Part shown: positions 47,606 to 56,414 of the stretch, in pieces
Layout: every line of letters begins with the position of its first letter
Numbering within the stretch: position 1 is the first letter of the stretch
Source of the DNA: Bradyrhizobium erythrophlei
Lineage (GTDB): Bacteria; Pseudomonadota; Alphaproteobacteria; Rhizobiales; Xanthobacteraceae
Direction of reading: 5' to 3'
Assembly (NCBI RefSeq): GCF_900129425.1
Contig: NZ_LT670817.1
Coordinates: forward strand, 5,704,001 to 5,768,000
DNA: 64,000 bases
The notes under the pieces: generated by a model
Told to the model about the DNA's origin: nothing
Databases searched by the model: none
What the model saw: the letters and a program-made list of their open reading frames with translations, nothing else
Translations under genes and position numbers: made by a program

Positions 47606-48394
47606 TCAATCGCGGGTATGGGTATCCATTTTCGGTCTAAGCACGACGATGTGACAAGCGCTTCCCAAAATACTTGATAGCCGTTCGCGCCGTTTCATCG
47701 ACATTAAAGAATCAGCGAATAAATATCCGGTATAGAACAGTCCGACACCCTCGACGCGCTCGACCGTCCATCCCAATGCCCCGAACCTTCTGCGCCAAGA
47801 TCGTGCCCGGAAGTGCCACCATTCGGTAAACCGACTGCCTCTTTCGCCGTGTCTGGCGGGACAAATCAAATCGAAGACCCTTGCCTTCATATTTCGCGGC
47901 GGTGAAGCTGGAAGACTATCGCCATGTGACGACGATGGTTCCGAACTTCTGCGCAAGAAGGCAAGGACCACTGTCGGCAGCATTAAATAAGAAACCGCAG
48001 TCGTCCAAAGTCGCCAGGCACAACTCGGTACGATATGGATCGCAACAGCCCCAGGTTTCATGACCCTCATCAATTCGGCGTGGAGCGCAGGCTCATCCAC
48101 GACGTGCTCCATGGTATTCGAGGAGTAAATAACGTCGAATGATTGGTCGGCGAAGGGAAGGTTTACCCCATCGTAATAGGTAAAATTGTTGCAGCTGGGG
48201 TGATAATCTGACGAGCGAAGATCGACTCCAACGGAGCTGGCCGCGACTTTTGACAGTTCGCGTAACTGGGCGCCCGTTCCCGTTCCAATCTCTAAAATGT
48301 CAGCGCCGGACAACAGGCTCTCGTACCTTCGCATCAACAGGCGCAACTCGGCGACCCTGATCGCGTCAAGCTGGTCGATCGTATGGGAAAGCAT
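47606..48394 (-). CDS. Class I SAM-dependent methyltransferase
   Basis: About 262 residues from ATG 48394. An in-frame start six codons upstream is possible. Motif I is ILEIGTGTGAQLRELSKVAA, then VGVDLRSSDY, FDVIYSSNTMEHVVDEPALH and MKPGAVAIHIVPSCAWRLW. The C-terminal part contains SRFTEWWHFRARSWRRRFGA. It is a typical polysaccharide-cluster methyltransferase and begins the leftward group methyltransferase-glycosyltransferase-asnB-methyltransferase. Target unknown. Confidence 0.82.
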   Translation of the reverse strand: MLSHTIDQLDAIRVAELRLLMRRYESLLSGADILEIGTGTGAQLRELSKVAASSVGVDLRSSDYHPSCNNFTYYDGVNLPFADQSFDVIYSSNTMEHVVDEPALHAELMRVMKPGAVAIHIVPSCAWRLWTTAVSYLMLPTVVLAFLRRSSEPSSSHGDSLPASPPRNMKARVFDLICPARHGERGSRFTEWWHFRARSWRRRFGALGWTVERVEGVGLFYTGYLFADSLMSMKRRERLSSILGSACHIVVLRPKMDTHTRD

Positions 48395-48499
48395 CGGTCT
48401 AGCCTCGCGCAATTAGAGTTAAAGCAGGCGCTGGCTCTTGCCGCACGGCCCGCGATGGTTGTATGTTGCGCCCGGGACTGGGGCTGTTGTCAATGAAGA

Positions 48500-49459
48500 T
48501 TATCTTTCCGGAACGCTCGCTCGGGCTGGGCGGTTGACGCACTCGCGCGCGACCCAGGCACCCATTTGATCGTTCACGCGCCTGCCGGCCAGGAACACCT
48601 GCGGATGATACCCCTCGCGTTCCGCACGATGCGTCAAATAATATGGGTCGACGCCAATGCAGTGCCCTCCCACGAGGCCCGGGGTGAACTTGAGAAAATT
48701 CCATTTGGTGCCTGCGGCGGCGAGGACATCAGATGTATCGATATCAAGCGGGCGGAAGACCAGCGCCAGTTCGTTAATGAGCGCTATATTCAGGTCGCGC
48801 TGGGTATTCTCAATGACCTTCGCGGCCTCGGCGACCCTGATCGATGGCGCCTTGTGAATTCCCGCGGTGACCACCTCGCCATACACGTCCGCTACAATTT
48901 CGAGCGTCCTTGCATCCTGGCCTGAGACAACCTTGTTGATGCTTTCCAGGCGATGCTCGAGGTCACCAGGGTTGATGCGCTCCGGACTATAGCCAACATA
49001 AATATCGACGCCGCACTTCAGACCGGATTCGCGTTCGAGGATCGGAACACAGTCTTCCTCCGTGGCGCCGGGATAGACTGTCGACTCGTAGACGACAATG
49101 TCGCCCTTTTTGAGGGCTTTTCCCACTGTGCGCGACGCCGCGAAAACGGTCGACATATCCGGTTGGTTTGCAGCATCGATCGGCGTCGGCACGGTCACGA
49201 TAAAAAAATCCGCGGCGCGCAAGTCGTCGGCGTTAGCGCTGACGTTCATGTCAAGTGAGCGCAACTCGGCTTCGGTTGCCTCCAGCGTACGATCAAAATA
49301 AAGAGGGAGTTCCTCGACCCTGCTAACATCGATATCGAAGCCGACCGCGAGAGCGCCTAATTTGCCAAACGCGAGCGCCACCGGTGGGCCAACGTAGCCG
49401 AGACCTACGACCCCCACTTTTCGGCTTAAACGCCGCAATTTGGCTCCTATTGCCCGCAA
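48500..49459 (-). pseudogene. C-terminally truncated UDP-HexNAc dehydrogenase (duplicate)
   Basis: 319 residues, colinear and highly similar to the first 330 residues of the gene at 56415-57770. It keeps VGVVGLGYVG, FIVTVPTPID, VYESTVYPGATEEDCVP and the active-site GGHCIGVDPYYL (Cys at about 267). After ARECV the frame diverges into NRPARASVPER and stops. About 120 residues of the C-terminal UDP-binding domain are therefore missing. Without it the enzyme should not bind substrate properly, so I call it non-functional. Confidence 0.8.
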
Positions 49460-49640
49460 ATTCTAAGTCTTTTGTACTAGCGTTGAGGGTCCCGTGCGTC
49501 AATTTTAATCGGAACAAGGAAGATAGAGCTTTCGAAGTCTGTCCCACCGGTTGCCCGTAAATAATCTTTACAATCGGAGCTACCGCAGAATAAAAGCACC
49601 CACAGTAGAATTGGGCAGTAGTCGATGGTGGGCAAATCAC
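49460..49640. promoter_or_regulatory. Divergent intergenic region, probable promoters
   Basis: An AT-richer 181-base gap between the truncated dehydrogenase (leftward) and the glycosyltransferase (rightward). It must drive the glycosyltransferase-epimerase-wzx group. No specific -35/-10 or operator could be assigned by eye. Confidence 0.35.
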
Positions 49641-50834
49641 ATGGTCCCGTTAAAGACAAATACCGCCCGACGCGCCATTTGTCTTGCGATTGACGCATCC
49701 AATATACGTGTCGGAGGGGGCGTCACGCATCTCATCGAATTTTTGAGAGAGGCCGACCCGACTTCTCGCGGCTTCGAGCGAATCGTTGTCTGGGGCTGCG
49801 CCTCCACGCTCGCTCGCCTCGAGGACAGGCCCTGGCTTGAAAAACGAACCGACGCCGCGCTTGAGGCGCACCTTCTGAAGCGCATCATTTGGCAGCGCCG
49901 GGTGTTGCCGAGACATCTGCGGGAAACGAAAGCGGACCTGCTGTTGGTACCAGGCGGATCAATTGTGCCCCGGTTCCATCCGGTGGCGACGATGAGCCGC
50001 AACATGCTGCCCTTTCAGTGGCCCGAACTGAAGCGATTTGGCTTTTCCGTAACCACCCTGAAGCTGGTGCTGTTGCGGTTCAACCAGAGCTTTTCGTTCA
50101 AACGCGCGGATGGGACCATTTTTCTCACGCGATATGCCTACGACGCGGTCACGAAAACAACCGGACCGCTGGAGGGGAAAACGTCGATCATTCCCCACGG
50201 CGTCGACACGCGATTTCGCATGCCCCCTCGCCCGCAGCGAACGGCTGCCGAATTGACGATATCGGATCCATTGCGCGTTGTGTATGTTTCCACTGTCGAC
50301 GAATTCAAGCATCAGTGGCATGTCGTGGAGGGAATCGGTCGCCTGCACAACGAGGGCATCCCGATCCGCCTGGATCTCTACGGCGGCGCAAGGCCCAGCA
50401 CCCTGCCCCGCTTGTCGGAGGCTCTGAGCAGGGTAGACGCCCAAGGGGAGTTCATCCGCTACTGGGGCGCGGTGGACTACAAGGAAATCCACAAGTGCTA
50501 TGAGGCGGCTGACATCTGCGTATTCGCGTCCAGCTGCGAGAACATGCCCAACATTTTGATCGAGAGCATGGCCGCGGGCCTGCCAATCGCCTGCTCCGAT
50601 CGTGGCCCTATGCCGGAGATGCTCGGTGACGCCGGCGTATATTTCGACCCCGAGAATTCGGTAAGCATTGCCGATGCAGTGAGGCAGCTTGCTAGGAGCC
50701 CTGAATTGCGCGCTGAAAAAGCCTTGGCCGCATCAATGGCTGCCTCGAAATTCTCCTGGTCCCGTTGTGCAGGAGAGACTTTTGACTTCCTGGAAGCCAT
50801 AGTGCGGGAACACCAGAAGCGTCGCGCTGAGTAA
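49641..50834 (+). CDS. Family 4 glycosyltransferase
   Basis: 397 residues from ATG 49641. A longer frame to 49551 adds unlikely residues. ICLAIDASNIRVGGGVTHLI begins the acceptor domain. TSIIPHGVDTRFRMPPRPQR precedes the donor domain, with VVYVSTVDEFKHQWHVVEGI and the motif ENMPNILIESMAAGLPIACS (E-x7-E). It is likely an O-unit glycosyltransferase and starts the rightward group with the uronate epimerase and wzx. Confidence 0.85.
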   Translation: MVPLKTNTARRAICLAIDASNIRVGGGVTHLIEFLREADPTSRGFERIVVWGCASTLARLEDRPWLEKRTDAALEAHLLKRIIWQRRVLPRHLRETKADLLLVPGGSIVPRFHPVATMSRNMLPFQWPELKRFGFSVTTLKLVLLRFNQSFSFKRADGTIFLTRYAYDAVTKTTGPLEGKTSIIPHGVDTRFRMPPRPQRTAAELTISDPLRVVYVSTVDEFKHQWHVVEGIGRLHNEGIPIRLDLYGGARPSTLPRLSEALSRVDAQGEFIRYWGAVDYKEIHKCYEAADICVFASSCENMPNILIESMAAGLPIACSDRGPMPEMLGDAGVYFDPENSVSIADAVRQLARSPELRAEKALAASMAASKFSWSRCAGETFDFLEAIVREHQKRRAE

Positions 50835-50879
50835 AGTTCTGCTGTCGTCAGCACACCTACCAAAGGGATTGATCACGAA

Positions 50880-51902
50880 ATGCGGATTTTGGTGACAGGC
50901 AATGCAGGTTTCATCGGATTTCACGTTGCGGCTCACCTGCTTCAACGAGGCGACTCGGTCGTCGGAGCCGACGTAGTAAACGACTATTATTCACCCGCGA
51001 TCAAAGAGTCGCGACTGACCCTGCTTGAACAGTGCGCCTTGCAGAGCTCAGGGGAATATCGCTTTCATCGAGTAAATCTCGCCGATCCCGCAGGCGTGAA
51101 AGCCTGCTTTTCGGATTGCCCCTTCGACCGCGTCATTCACCTCGCGGCGCAGGCAGGCGTGCGTTACAGCCTGGAAAATCCGGCGGCGTATGTTGAAAGC
51201 AACCTCATTGCCTTCACCAATATCCTCGAGGCCTGCCGACATTCGAACGTGAAGCATCTGACCTACGCCAGCACGAGCAGCGTCTATGGCGCCAACACCA
51301 GCATGCCGTTCAGCGAAAGTCAGGGGGTCGATCACCCCTTGCAGTTTTATGCGGCGACCAAGCGCGCCAACGAATTGATGGCGCACAGCTACAGCCATCT
51401 GTTCAGGTTGCCGACGAGCGGATTGCGCTTCTTTACGGTGTACGGACCATGGGGCCGGCCGGATATGGCTCTGTCCCTGTTTACCAAGAATATTCTCGCG
51501 GGCAAGCCAATCAAACTGTTCAACAATGGTGAACACGTGCGGGACTTCACGTATGTCGACGACATCGTTGAGGGCGTCGTCCGGGTAAGCGATGATATCG
51601 CCGGTCCCGATCCCGACTGGACCAGTGACTACCCGAACCCGGCAACCAGCAATGCGCCGTTCCGTCTGCTCAACATAGGCAACAGCTCACCGGTTCATCT
51701 CACCGAATATGTCGAGGCGATCGAGGAGGCGCTCGGCAAGAAGGCAATTAGGGAATTGCTTCCGCTGCAACCCGGAGACGTGCCGAACACCTACGCGGAC
51801 GTGAGTTCCCTGATGAAAGCAGTCGCATATCGTCCGAACACCCCTGTCCGAGTGGGAGTTGCTCGCTTCGTGGAGTGGTATCGCCAATACTTTCAGGTAT
51901 AG
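50880..51902 (+). CDS. UDP-glucuronate 4-epimerase-like enzyme
   Basis: 340 residues of the extended SDR family. The NAD motif is VTGNAGFIGFHVAAHLL, with GNAG in place of the usual GGAG. A longer N-terminal loop DVVNDYYSPAIKESRL is characteristic of UDP-glucuronate epimerases (LspL/Cap1J). The catalytic YAATKRANE and the C-terminal LPLQPGDVPNTYADVSSLMK match the same group. It would convert UDP-GlcA to UDP-GalA or the HexNAcA equivalents. It lies 45 bases after the glycosyltransferase. Confidence 0.87.
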   Translation: MRILVTGNAGFIGFHVAAHLLQRGDSVVGADVVNDYYSPAIKESRLTLLEQCALQSSGEYRFHRVNLADPAGVKACFSDCPFDRVIHLAAQAGVRYSLENPAAYVESNLIAFTNILEACRHSNVKHLTYASTSSVYGANTSMPFSESQGVDHPLQFYAATKRANELMAHSYSHLFRLPTSGLRFFTVYGPWGRPDMALSLFTKNILAGKPIKLFNNGEHVRDFTYVDDIVEGVVRVSDDIAGPDPDWTSDYPNPATSNAPFRLLNIGNSSPVHLTEYVEAIEEALGKKAIRELLPLQPGDVPNTYADVSSLMKAVAYRPNTPVRVGVARFVEWYRQYFQV

Positions 51903-51988
51903 GCCGACGAATTCGGCTATCATCCCCCTCACGGCCGACGTGATATGTCAGCCAGATCAGACAAGACGCGCGTCCGACGTGAGCTGAA

Positions 51989-53311
51989 GTGGGTCCGGTG
52001 CTAAGAACATTGTTTCGTCATTCATTTTGGAACGCGGTGGCAACATTCAGCCACCAAGGCTCGACTTTTATCAGCAACTTTCTTGTGATTAAGCTGCTCG
52101 ATCATGCGACCTATGGAAAGTACTCACTGATCAATCTGACCGCGTTCTACGCGGCAACCATCTTGCAGTTTGCCGTCGGCTCGACAGTTCCGAAATTTGT
52201 GGCTCGTTATGCAGACGATCCTGTCCGAATACGCTCGGTGGTCTGGATTGGCGGAGCATTCACGTTCGCAAGCGGACTACTGGGGTTCGGCATCCTTGCC
52301 TTGTCTTCCGGTGTCCTGGCCCGCAGTGCTTTTGTCGAGCCCTCGCTGACAAGGCCACTGATGATCGTGTCTCTCGCCGTGCCGAGCCTGATCGGCATGG
52401 TGTACCTCGGAGGATTGCTGCAGGGACTTCACGACTTTCGATCACTCGCCGCATCCTCAATTGTATCCGGCGTACTATTCATCGCAATCGTGACGGCCGG
52501 CGCCTGGACCGGTGACCTGACCAGAGCAATTTGGGCTCTGGTTGCGGGTTCAACACTGCGCAGTGTGATCCTCGGCTGCGCAACGCTAGCCGCCTTGAAA
52601 GGAAGGGCGATTGGGCGAGGTTTCTCCTGGTGCAAAGTGCCAAATGAGATAACGCGCGAAATCTTCAAATTTCAAATCCCGGCTGGTTTGGCGGGATTCG
52701 TCACGCTCCCGACGCTCTGGTTGATCCCCACGATTTTGACGCGAAACACGCAGAATTTTTCCGACGTTGCCCTGTACAGCGTCATAATCATGATCAAGAC
52801 GTTGATCGTAATTCCTGCATCCGTCGTCTCTCTTGCCTTGCAACCTTCGGCGGAGCGAGCGCACGCATCGGGCCAGTTCGATCTGGCGATGCGCGTGTTC
52901 CGAACCAGTACGCTTGGGGTGTTTACCATCGCCGCGGCAGCAGCAATCTTCTTTGCAGTCTTCGCGAAGGAAGTTATGGCCGTCTTCGGACGAAGTTTTA
53001 CGGTCGCGAGCTTTGAACTGCAATTGATGATGGTCGCAGCGATCGCAGAGGCGGTTGCTGTCAGTCTCTACATGAGGATTCAGGCGGCCAGCCGCATGTG
53101 GGGCTCGATCTTCGCGACACTCTTGCCTCGTGATTTGGCAATGTTGGCTATCGTCGCGGCATTTACAACCAAATACGGTCTACTGGCGGCAGTGACCGCT
53201 CATGTCGTGGGAGCGATCATAAATCTGATAGGGGTCTATTGGCTCAGCATGAAATCGATGGGCCAAGGAACAGCGTACCTGGACACCCAGCTCTCCAGCC
53301 GTCGCGAGTAG
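51989..53311 (+). CDS. wzx: O-antigen flippase (Wzx-type)
   Basis: 440 residues with about twelve hydrophobic segments. The N-terminus SFWNAVATFSHQGSTFISNF and LLDHATYGKYSLINLTAFYA fit the polysaccharide transporter (MOP/PST) family, in which a first amphipathic helix is followed by 'YG.Y' motifs. It would move undecaprenyl-linked O-units to the periplasm. It is the only flippase in the island and is the last intact gene before the graveyard at 53.3-54.9 kb. Confidence 0.85.
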   Translation: MGPVLRTLFRHSFWNAVATFSHQGSTFISNFLVIKLLDHATYGKYSLINLTAFYAATILQFAVGSTVPKFVARYADDPVRIRSVVWIGGAFTFASGLLGFGILALSSGVLARSAFVEPSLTRPLMIVSLAVPSLIGMVYLGGLLQGLHDFRSLAASSIVSGVLFIAIVTAGAWTGDLTRAIWALVAGSTLRSVILGCATLAALKGRAIGRGFSWCKVPNEITREIFKFQIPAGLAGFVTLPTLWLIPTILTRNTQNFSDVALYSVIIMIKTLIVIPASVVSLALQPSAERAHASGQFDLAMRVFRTSTLGVFTIAAAAAIFFAVFAKEVMAVFGRSFTVASFELQLMMVAAIAEAVAVSLYMRIQAASRMWGSIFATLLPRDLAMLAIVAAFTTKYGLLAAVTAHVVGAIINLIGVYWLSMKSMGQGTAYLDTQLSSRRE

Positions 53312-53362
53312 AAGCCGCTAAATACTGAGACTACCCCCAGCAGATCTCAGCAATGCTCTTCC

Positions 53363-53457
53363 TCAGTCCATGAACACCACGGTCTTGCGGCCGTTGAGGA
53401 TGACGCGATCGTCGAGATGGTAGCGCATCGCGCGCGCCAGCACGCGACGCTCGATGC
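53363..53457 (-). pseudogene. purU: 3'-terminal fragment of purU, copy C
   Basis: The minus strand gives IERRVLARAMRYHLDDRVIL, then NGRKTVVFMD and a stop. This matches the end of PurU with a few substitutions against copies A and B (for example Met for Ile, Asp for Glu). The match stops at about 53457, where phenylacetate-CoA-ligase-like sequence begins on the other strand. Confidence 0.85.
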
Positions 53458-53904
53458 ACCGGCGATCCCGTGGCGCCCGGCGACGTTGGCGAGATCGTCG
53501 TCACTTCACTCGATCCGCATCATCCCTGGATCCGGCTTGCGCTCGGCGACCTCACGGCGGCCTTGTCGGGTGCGAGCCCCTGCAAGCGTACCAACATGCG
53601 CATCAAGGGGCTGGATGGGCCGCGCCGACCGACCACCAAGGTCAAAGGCATGTTCGCGCGCCCCGAGCAGATCGCCGAGATCGGCAGGCGCCATCCCGAA
53701 CTCGGACGGCTGCGTCTTGTCGTGACTCGCGCGGGCGAGAGCGACGTGAAGACGCTGAAGGCGGAAACGGCCTCGCCGACCGGGCCGCTTCACGACGAAC
53801 TGGCCGCAAACCTGCGCGCGGTGACAAAACTCAGCGGCAATGTCGAGCTGGTAGGTGCCGGGACGCTGCCGAACGATGGCAAGGTGATTGCAGACGAGCG
53901 CTAG
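53452..53904 (+). pseudogene. C-terminal fragment of a phenylacetate-CoA-ligase-like enzyme
   Basis: About 150 residues in one frame: GDVGEIVVTSLDPHHPWIRL, then RIKGLDGPRRPTTKVKGMF and PEQIAEIGRRHPELGRLRLV. It is followed by a C-terminal domain ending LPNDGKVIADER and a stop. This is the end of a PaaK-family AMP-forming ligase, of the type often found beside liv-type transporters in Bradyrhizobium. The first two-thirds is missing and it is joined directly to the purU tail. Confidence 0.8.
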
Positions 53905-53910
53905 CCCTGC

Positions 53911-54021
53911 TTAGAATTTGCGAACGAGATCGATCACCTCGTCCGGCTGCTTCGCGGTGATCTCCGCGAACATCTGCAGCGACAGGATCCGGCTCTGATC
54001 GCGATGGGCTTTCGGAAACTG
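53911..54021 (-). pseudogene. C-terminal remnant of a DegT/DnrJ-type aminotransferase
   Basis: The minus strand reads SRILSLQMFAEITAKQPDEV, then IDLVRKF and a stop. This parallels the closing 'VLSLPMFPELT..Q...VI..IR.F' of sugar aminotransferases. The rest is gone. Confidence 0.55.
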
Positions 54022-54084
54022 CTCGGGACGATGTCAGCCGGTCGCTTTACCGAAGTCTTGGTCAGTACAGGCGCGTCGGTGATC

Positions 54085-54238
54085 TCGTTCGATCTCTCCT
54101 CGGCGCTGGTGCAGCGCCTGTTCAACGAGCACAGTTTCACGCGCGTCGCGCACCTGGCAGCCGAATCGCACGTCGACCGGTCTATCCCGGATCCCGACGC
54201 CTTCTTGCAAACCAACGCCCTCGGCATGTTCATCTTGC
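54085..54238 (+). pseudogene. rfbB: Middle fragment of dTDP-glucose 4,6-dehydratase (rfbB)
   Basis: In frame: ALVQRLFNEHSFTRVAHLAA, then ESHVDRSIPDPDAFLQTNAL and GMFI. The block HLAAESHVDRSI is diagnostic of RfbB/RmlB. It starts where the minus-strand N-terminal piece at 54655-54811 stops, so the two are complementary parts of one gene in opposite orientation. Confidence 0.75.
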
Positions 54239-54336
54239 ATCTTGCAGCCATAAAGATTGCACGGCTCGACAATCTTGACCCGCGCGCCGAACTCGACGTC
54301 ACGAACGCCGGCCTGATGCACCTCCGGTCGGTTCAC
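54239..54336 (-). pseudogene. N-terminal remnant of a hexapeptide acetyltransferase
   Basis: From GTG 54336: VRDVEFGARVKIVEPCNLYG, then CKM before the rfbB piece begins. This is the opening of WbpD/WlbB-like left-handed beta-helix acetyltransferases. Its start overlaps the oxidoreductase stop (GTGA), a preserved operon junction. Confidence 0.6.
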
Positions 54337-54485
54337 GATGCGACACCCAGCCGGCTCAGGTCCGGCGTGAAGCGCAGCGCCACCTCCTCGCCGGTTTCGA
54401 TCGATTCATAGAGCGCGGAGATCAATTCCAGGCTCTTGCGCCCTTCCAGCCCGTCCACCAGCGGATGCAACTGCAGATCGGCAAA
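54333..54485 (-). pseudogene. C-terminal remnant of a Gfo/Idh/MocA-family sugar oxidoreductase
   Basis: The minus strand gives FADLQLHPLVDGLEGRKSLE, then LISALYESIETGEEVALRF and a stop after LSRLGVAS. This is the C-terminus of WbpB/WlbA-like NAD-dependent oxidoreductases. The N-terminal Rossmann domain is absent. Confidence 0.65.
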
Positions 54486-54560
54486 AGGCACGGGTATCGA
54501 TCGTAATCCTGTTATTTGTCCGCCAGCAGCCGGCGCGCCGGATTGCCGGCATAGGTACCA

Positions 54561-54614
54561 GGTTATCACCGATCCCGCCCCGATGACGACATCATCGACG
54601 ATCCTGACTGGCAT
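54561..54614 (-). pseudogene. C-terminal piece of an acetyltransferase
   Basis: VRIVDDVVIGAGSVIT is the typical last coil of a hexapeptide-repeat acetyltransferase ('IGAGSVVT'). It sits upstream of the oxidoreductase tail and away from the N-terminal piece at 54239-54336, so order has been disturbed. Confidence 0.5.
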
Positions 54615-54654
54615 GATCGTGGCGTTGGAGCCGATCGAAACCCGATCGCTGCGT

Positions 54655-54811
54655 CGCCGATGTCGCCCTTCACGAACTGGATGCGGCGATCGGTGATCAG
54701 GGGCTCGAGGGCTGCGTTATGTTGGCCGCATACCGGCCGAGCGGCGCGCCACGCGTGTACCAGGTTCTGGCCGATAAATCCCGCGCCGCCGGTGATCAGA
54801 ACACTATGCAT
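54655..54811 (-). pseudogene. rfbB: N-terminal fragment of dTDP-glucose 4,6-dehydratase (rfbB)
   Basis: From ATG 54811: MHSVLITGGAGFIGQNLVHA, then, after a small internal loss, ALEPLITDRRIQFVKGDIGD. The Rossmann motif and the 'F.KGDI.D' segment are those of RfbB. It ends exactly before the part preserved on the opposite strand at 54085-54238. Confidence 0.75.
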
Positions 54812-54938
54812 TTGGATGTCGTTAGCTTCAGACGCCTATATGGGATAGAGCGCTACCACTTTGCCGAAAATCAGACAATAATGAACACCTGCAGCGGATG
54901 GCCCGGATACAGGCCGCGCCATGCCATCATGCGACCGA

Positions 54939-56261
54939 TCAAGGCCTTTTCTCGATCAACGTCTGCTCGAATATCGTTCGCGGCGTAATGTACCAAAGCA
55001 GAAGGAGAAGAGCTCCGCCGTGTGTGATCAACACAGTCGATAGGGGCACATTTAGCAATACCTGGGGAAGAATGGCACCCGATATCAGAACGAAGTGAGG
55101 TGGCAACCCGGCTGACAATCGGTTGCTGAAAGCAACGACAAGCCCGCATGCGAATGCAGCAACCGGCGCGAACAGCGTGCCGATCGACGCAATTCCTTCC
55201 GTTGCGAATAGCGAGGCGTTGAAATTTCCCAGATCATACTCTCGTTTCATAATCACAGATAGCTGATCTTGATAGGGACAGTGCATGATTAGCTTCAGAA
55301 CCGAGATCTGACAGAAATACGTAAGATCATGCCGGGAGAAAAAGTGATTGTAGACGTCCATCGCAATCGATGGAATCGCGATCATTCGAAAATTGATCGT
55401 ATAGAAGAAGAATCCCAGCTTCCCTTTGAAAAGAAGGAGAAAAACAAGCCCTGCCGCCATCGGCCCAAATAGTGAAAGTATTACTGCGGTGCGGGCCTCG
55501 AATATCCTGGAAAGCAGCAGCGTGGCGATGAGCCATGCTGGAGTGAGGAGGGCCAACTTGCTTAGCGTGATGGGGTAGAAGATTGCGAGGAGGAGGAGAG
55601 TGGCGGCAGCCCACCAGGGCGCCTTTCGCGCGATAAAGCCGGCAAACGCGAACGGCAACAATCCGCTCGAAACAATCGTCACGAGGTAGTTTACGCCAGT
55701 CGGAGAACGCATTCTTTCTCGGAAATAATACATATCGTCCAGCGAAACGATTCGAAAATTGTAGAACGAGCCAACAGCGATCGTTGCGACAGCAAGTAAG
55801 AGAATGAGCTTCAGTGCCTGGTCAAATGTTCGTTCTGACAGAGTGTATTTTTGAACAATGGGCGATGATACAAAGAGAGCGGGAAGCAGGAATGCAATTG
55901 CCGAAGCCGCCGCCGATATCCCGGCGAGCCGGTGATCATAATTCAAGTCGGTGAAAGAGTTCAACCAGAGGTAATCGAGGATCATCGTGTAGAAATAGAA
56001 TCCTACGAAATAACCAAAACTGAAGGGAGCGAACACAAAAACAGATGAAACGAAGGCGAACGCCACAACTGTTGCAATGGCGATATTCAGTCGGGCCGGA
56101 TCGTAAAAGATGTGAAACTTCGGCGGAGCGAAGCCAAACAAACTACCATATCTCGTGACGAGAATGAGTGAGGCGCAGCAGACGATGATGTGGAGACAGA
56201 TCAAAAGCGCTGACTTGTAGTGCGCTCGTAGTTGTAAGCCGTCAGCCATTTGGATCATCAT
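54939..56261 (-). CDS. Polytopic membrane protein, candidate O-antigen polymerase (Wzy-like), copy 2
   Basis: 440 residues (ATG 56261; further ATGs a few codons in). Around ten to twelve hydrophobic segments. It aligns end to end with the protein at 21458-22771, sharing NRLSAGLP, QVLLNVPLSTVL/QILLNVPLTTTL and LGNFNASLFATEGIAS among others. A loop contains DVYNHFFSRHDLTYFCQISV. It has noticeably lower GC than core genes. The polymerase role is inferred from topology and from its position beside wzx and O-antigen genes. Confidence 0.6.
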   Translation of the reverse strand: MMIQMADGLQLRAHYKSALLICLHIIVCCASLILVTRYGSLFGFAPPKFHIFYDPARLNIAIATVVAFAFVSSVFVFAPFSFGYFVGFYFYTMILDYLWLNSFTDLNYDHRLAGISAAASAIAFLLPALFVSSPIVQKYTLSERTFDQALKLILLLAVATIAVGSFYNFRIVSLDDMYYFRERMRSPTGVNYLVTIVSSGLLPFAFAGFIARKAPWWAAATLLLLAIFYPITLSKLALLTPAWLIATLLLSRIFEARTAVILSLFGPMAAGLVFLLLFKGKLGFFFYTINFRMIAIPSIAMDVYNHFFSRHDLTYFCQISVLKLIMHCPYQDQLSVIMKREYDLGNFNASLFATEGIASIGTLFAPVAAFACGLVVAFSNRLSAGLPPHFVLISGAILPQVLLNVPLSTVLITHGGALLLLLWYITPRTIFEQTLIEKRP

Positions 56262-56414
56262 GAGTTCTTAAATAGCCGTGAGGCGACAACTCGCAAGTCG
56301 AATGCAACAGGTACGGTCCCGTGACGTCGTGCGGCGGCCGAAGGCCCGAGACAGCACCGTAACACCGCCACATCGCATTGGGATGAGAACTGAAGGCCGT
56401 CTGCCTGAACCGCG

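Larger units (their letters stand above)
53312..54938. other. Gene graveyard between wzx and the second Wzy-like gene
   Basis: No intact gene in about 1.6 kb. From left to right it carries a purU tail, the end of a phenylacetate-CoA-ligase-like gene, a DegT aminotransferase tail and a middle piece of rfbB. Next come the start of an acetyltransferase, the end of a Gfo/Idh oxidoreductase, a second acetyltransferase piece and the start of rfbB. These abut with almost no spacer, as expected from repeated recombination. Confidence 0.75.
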
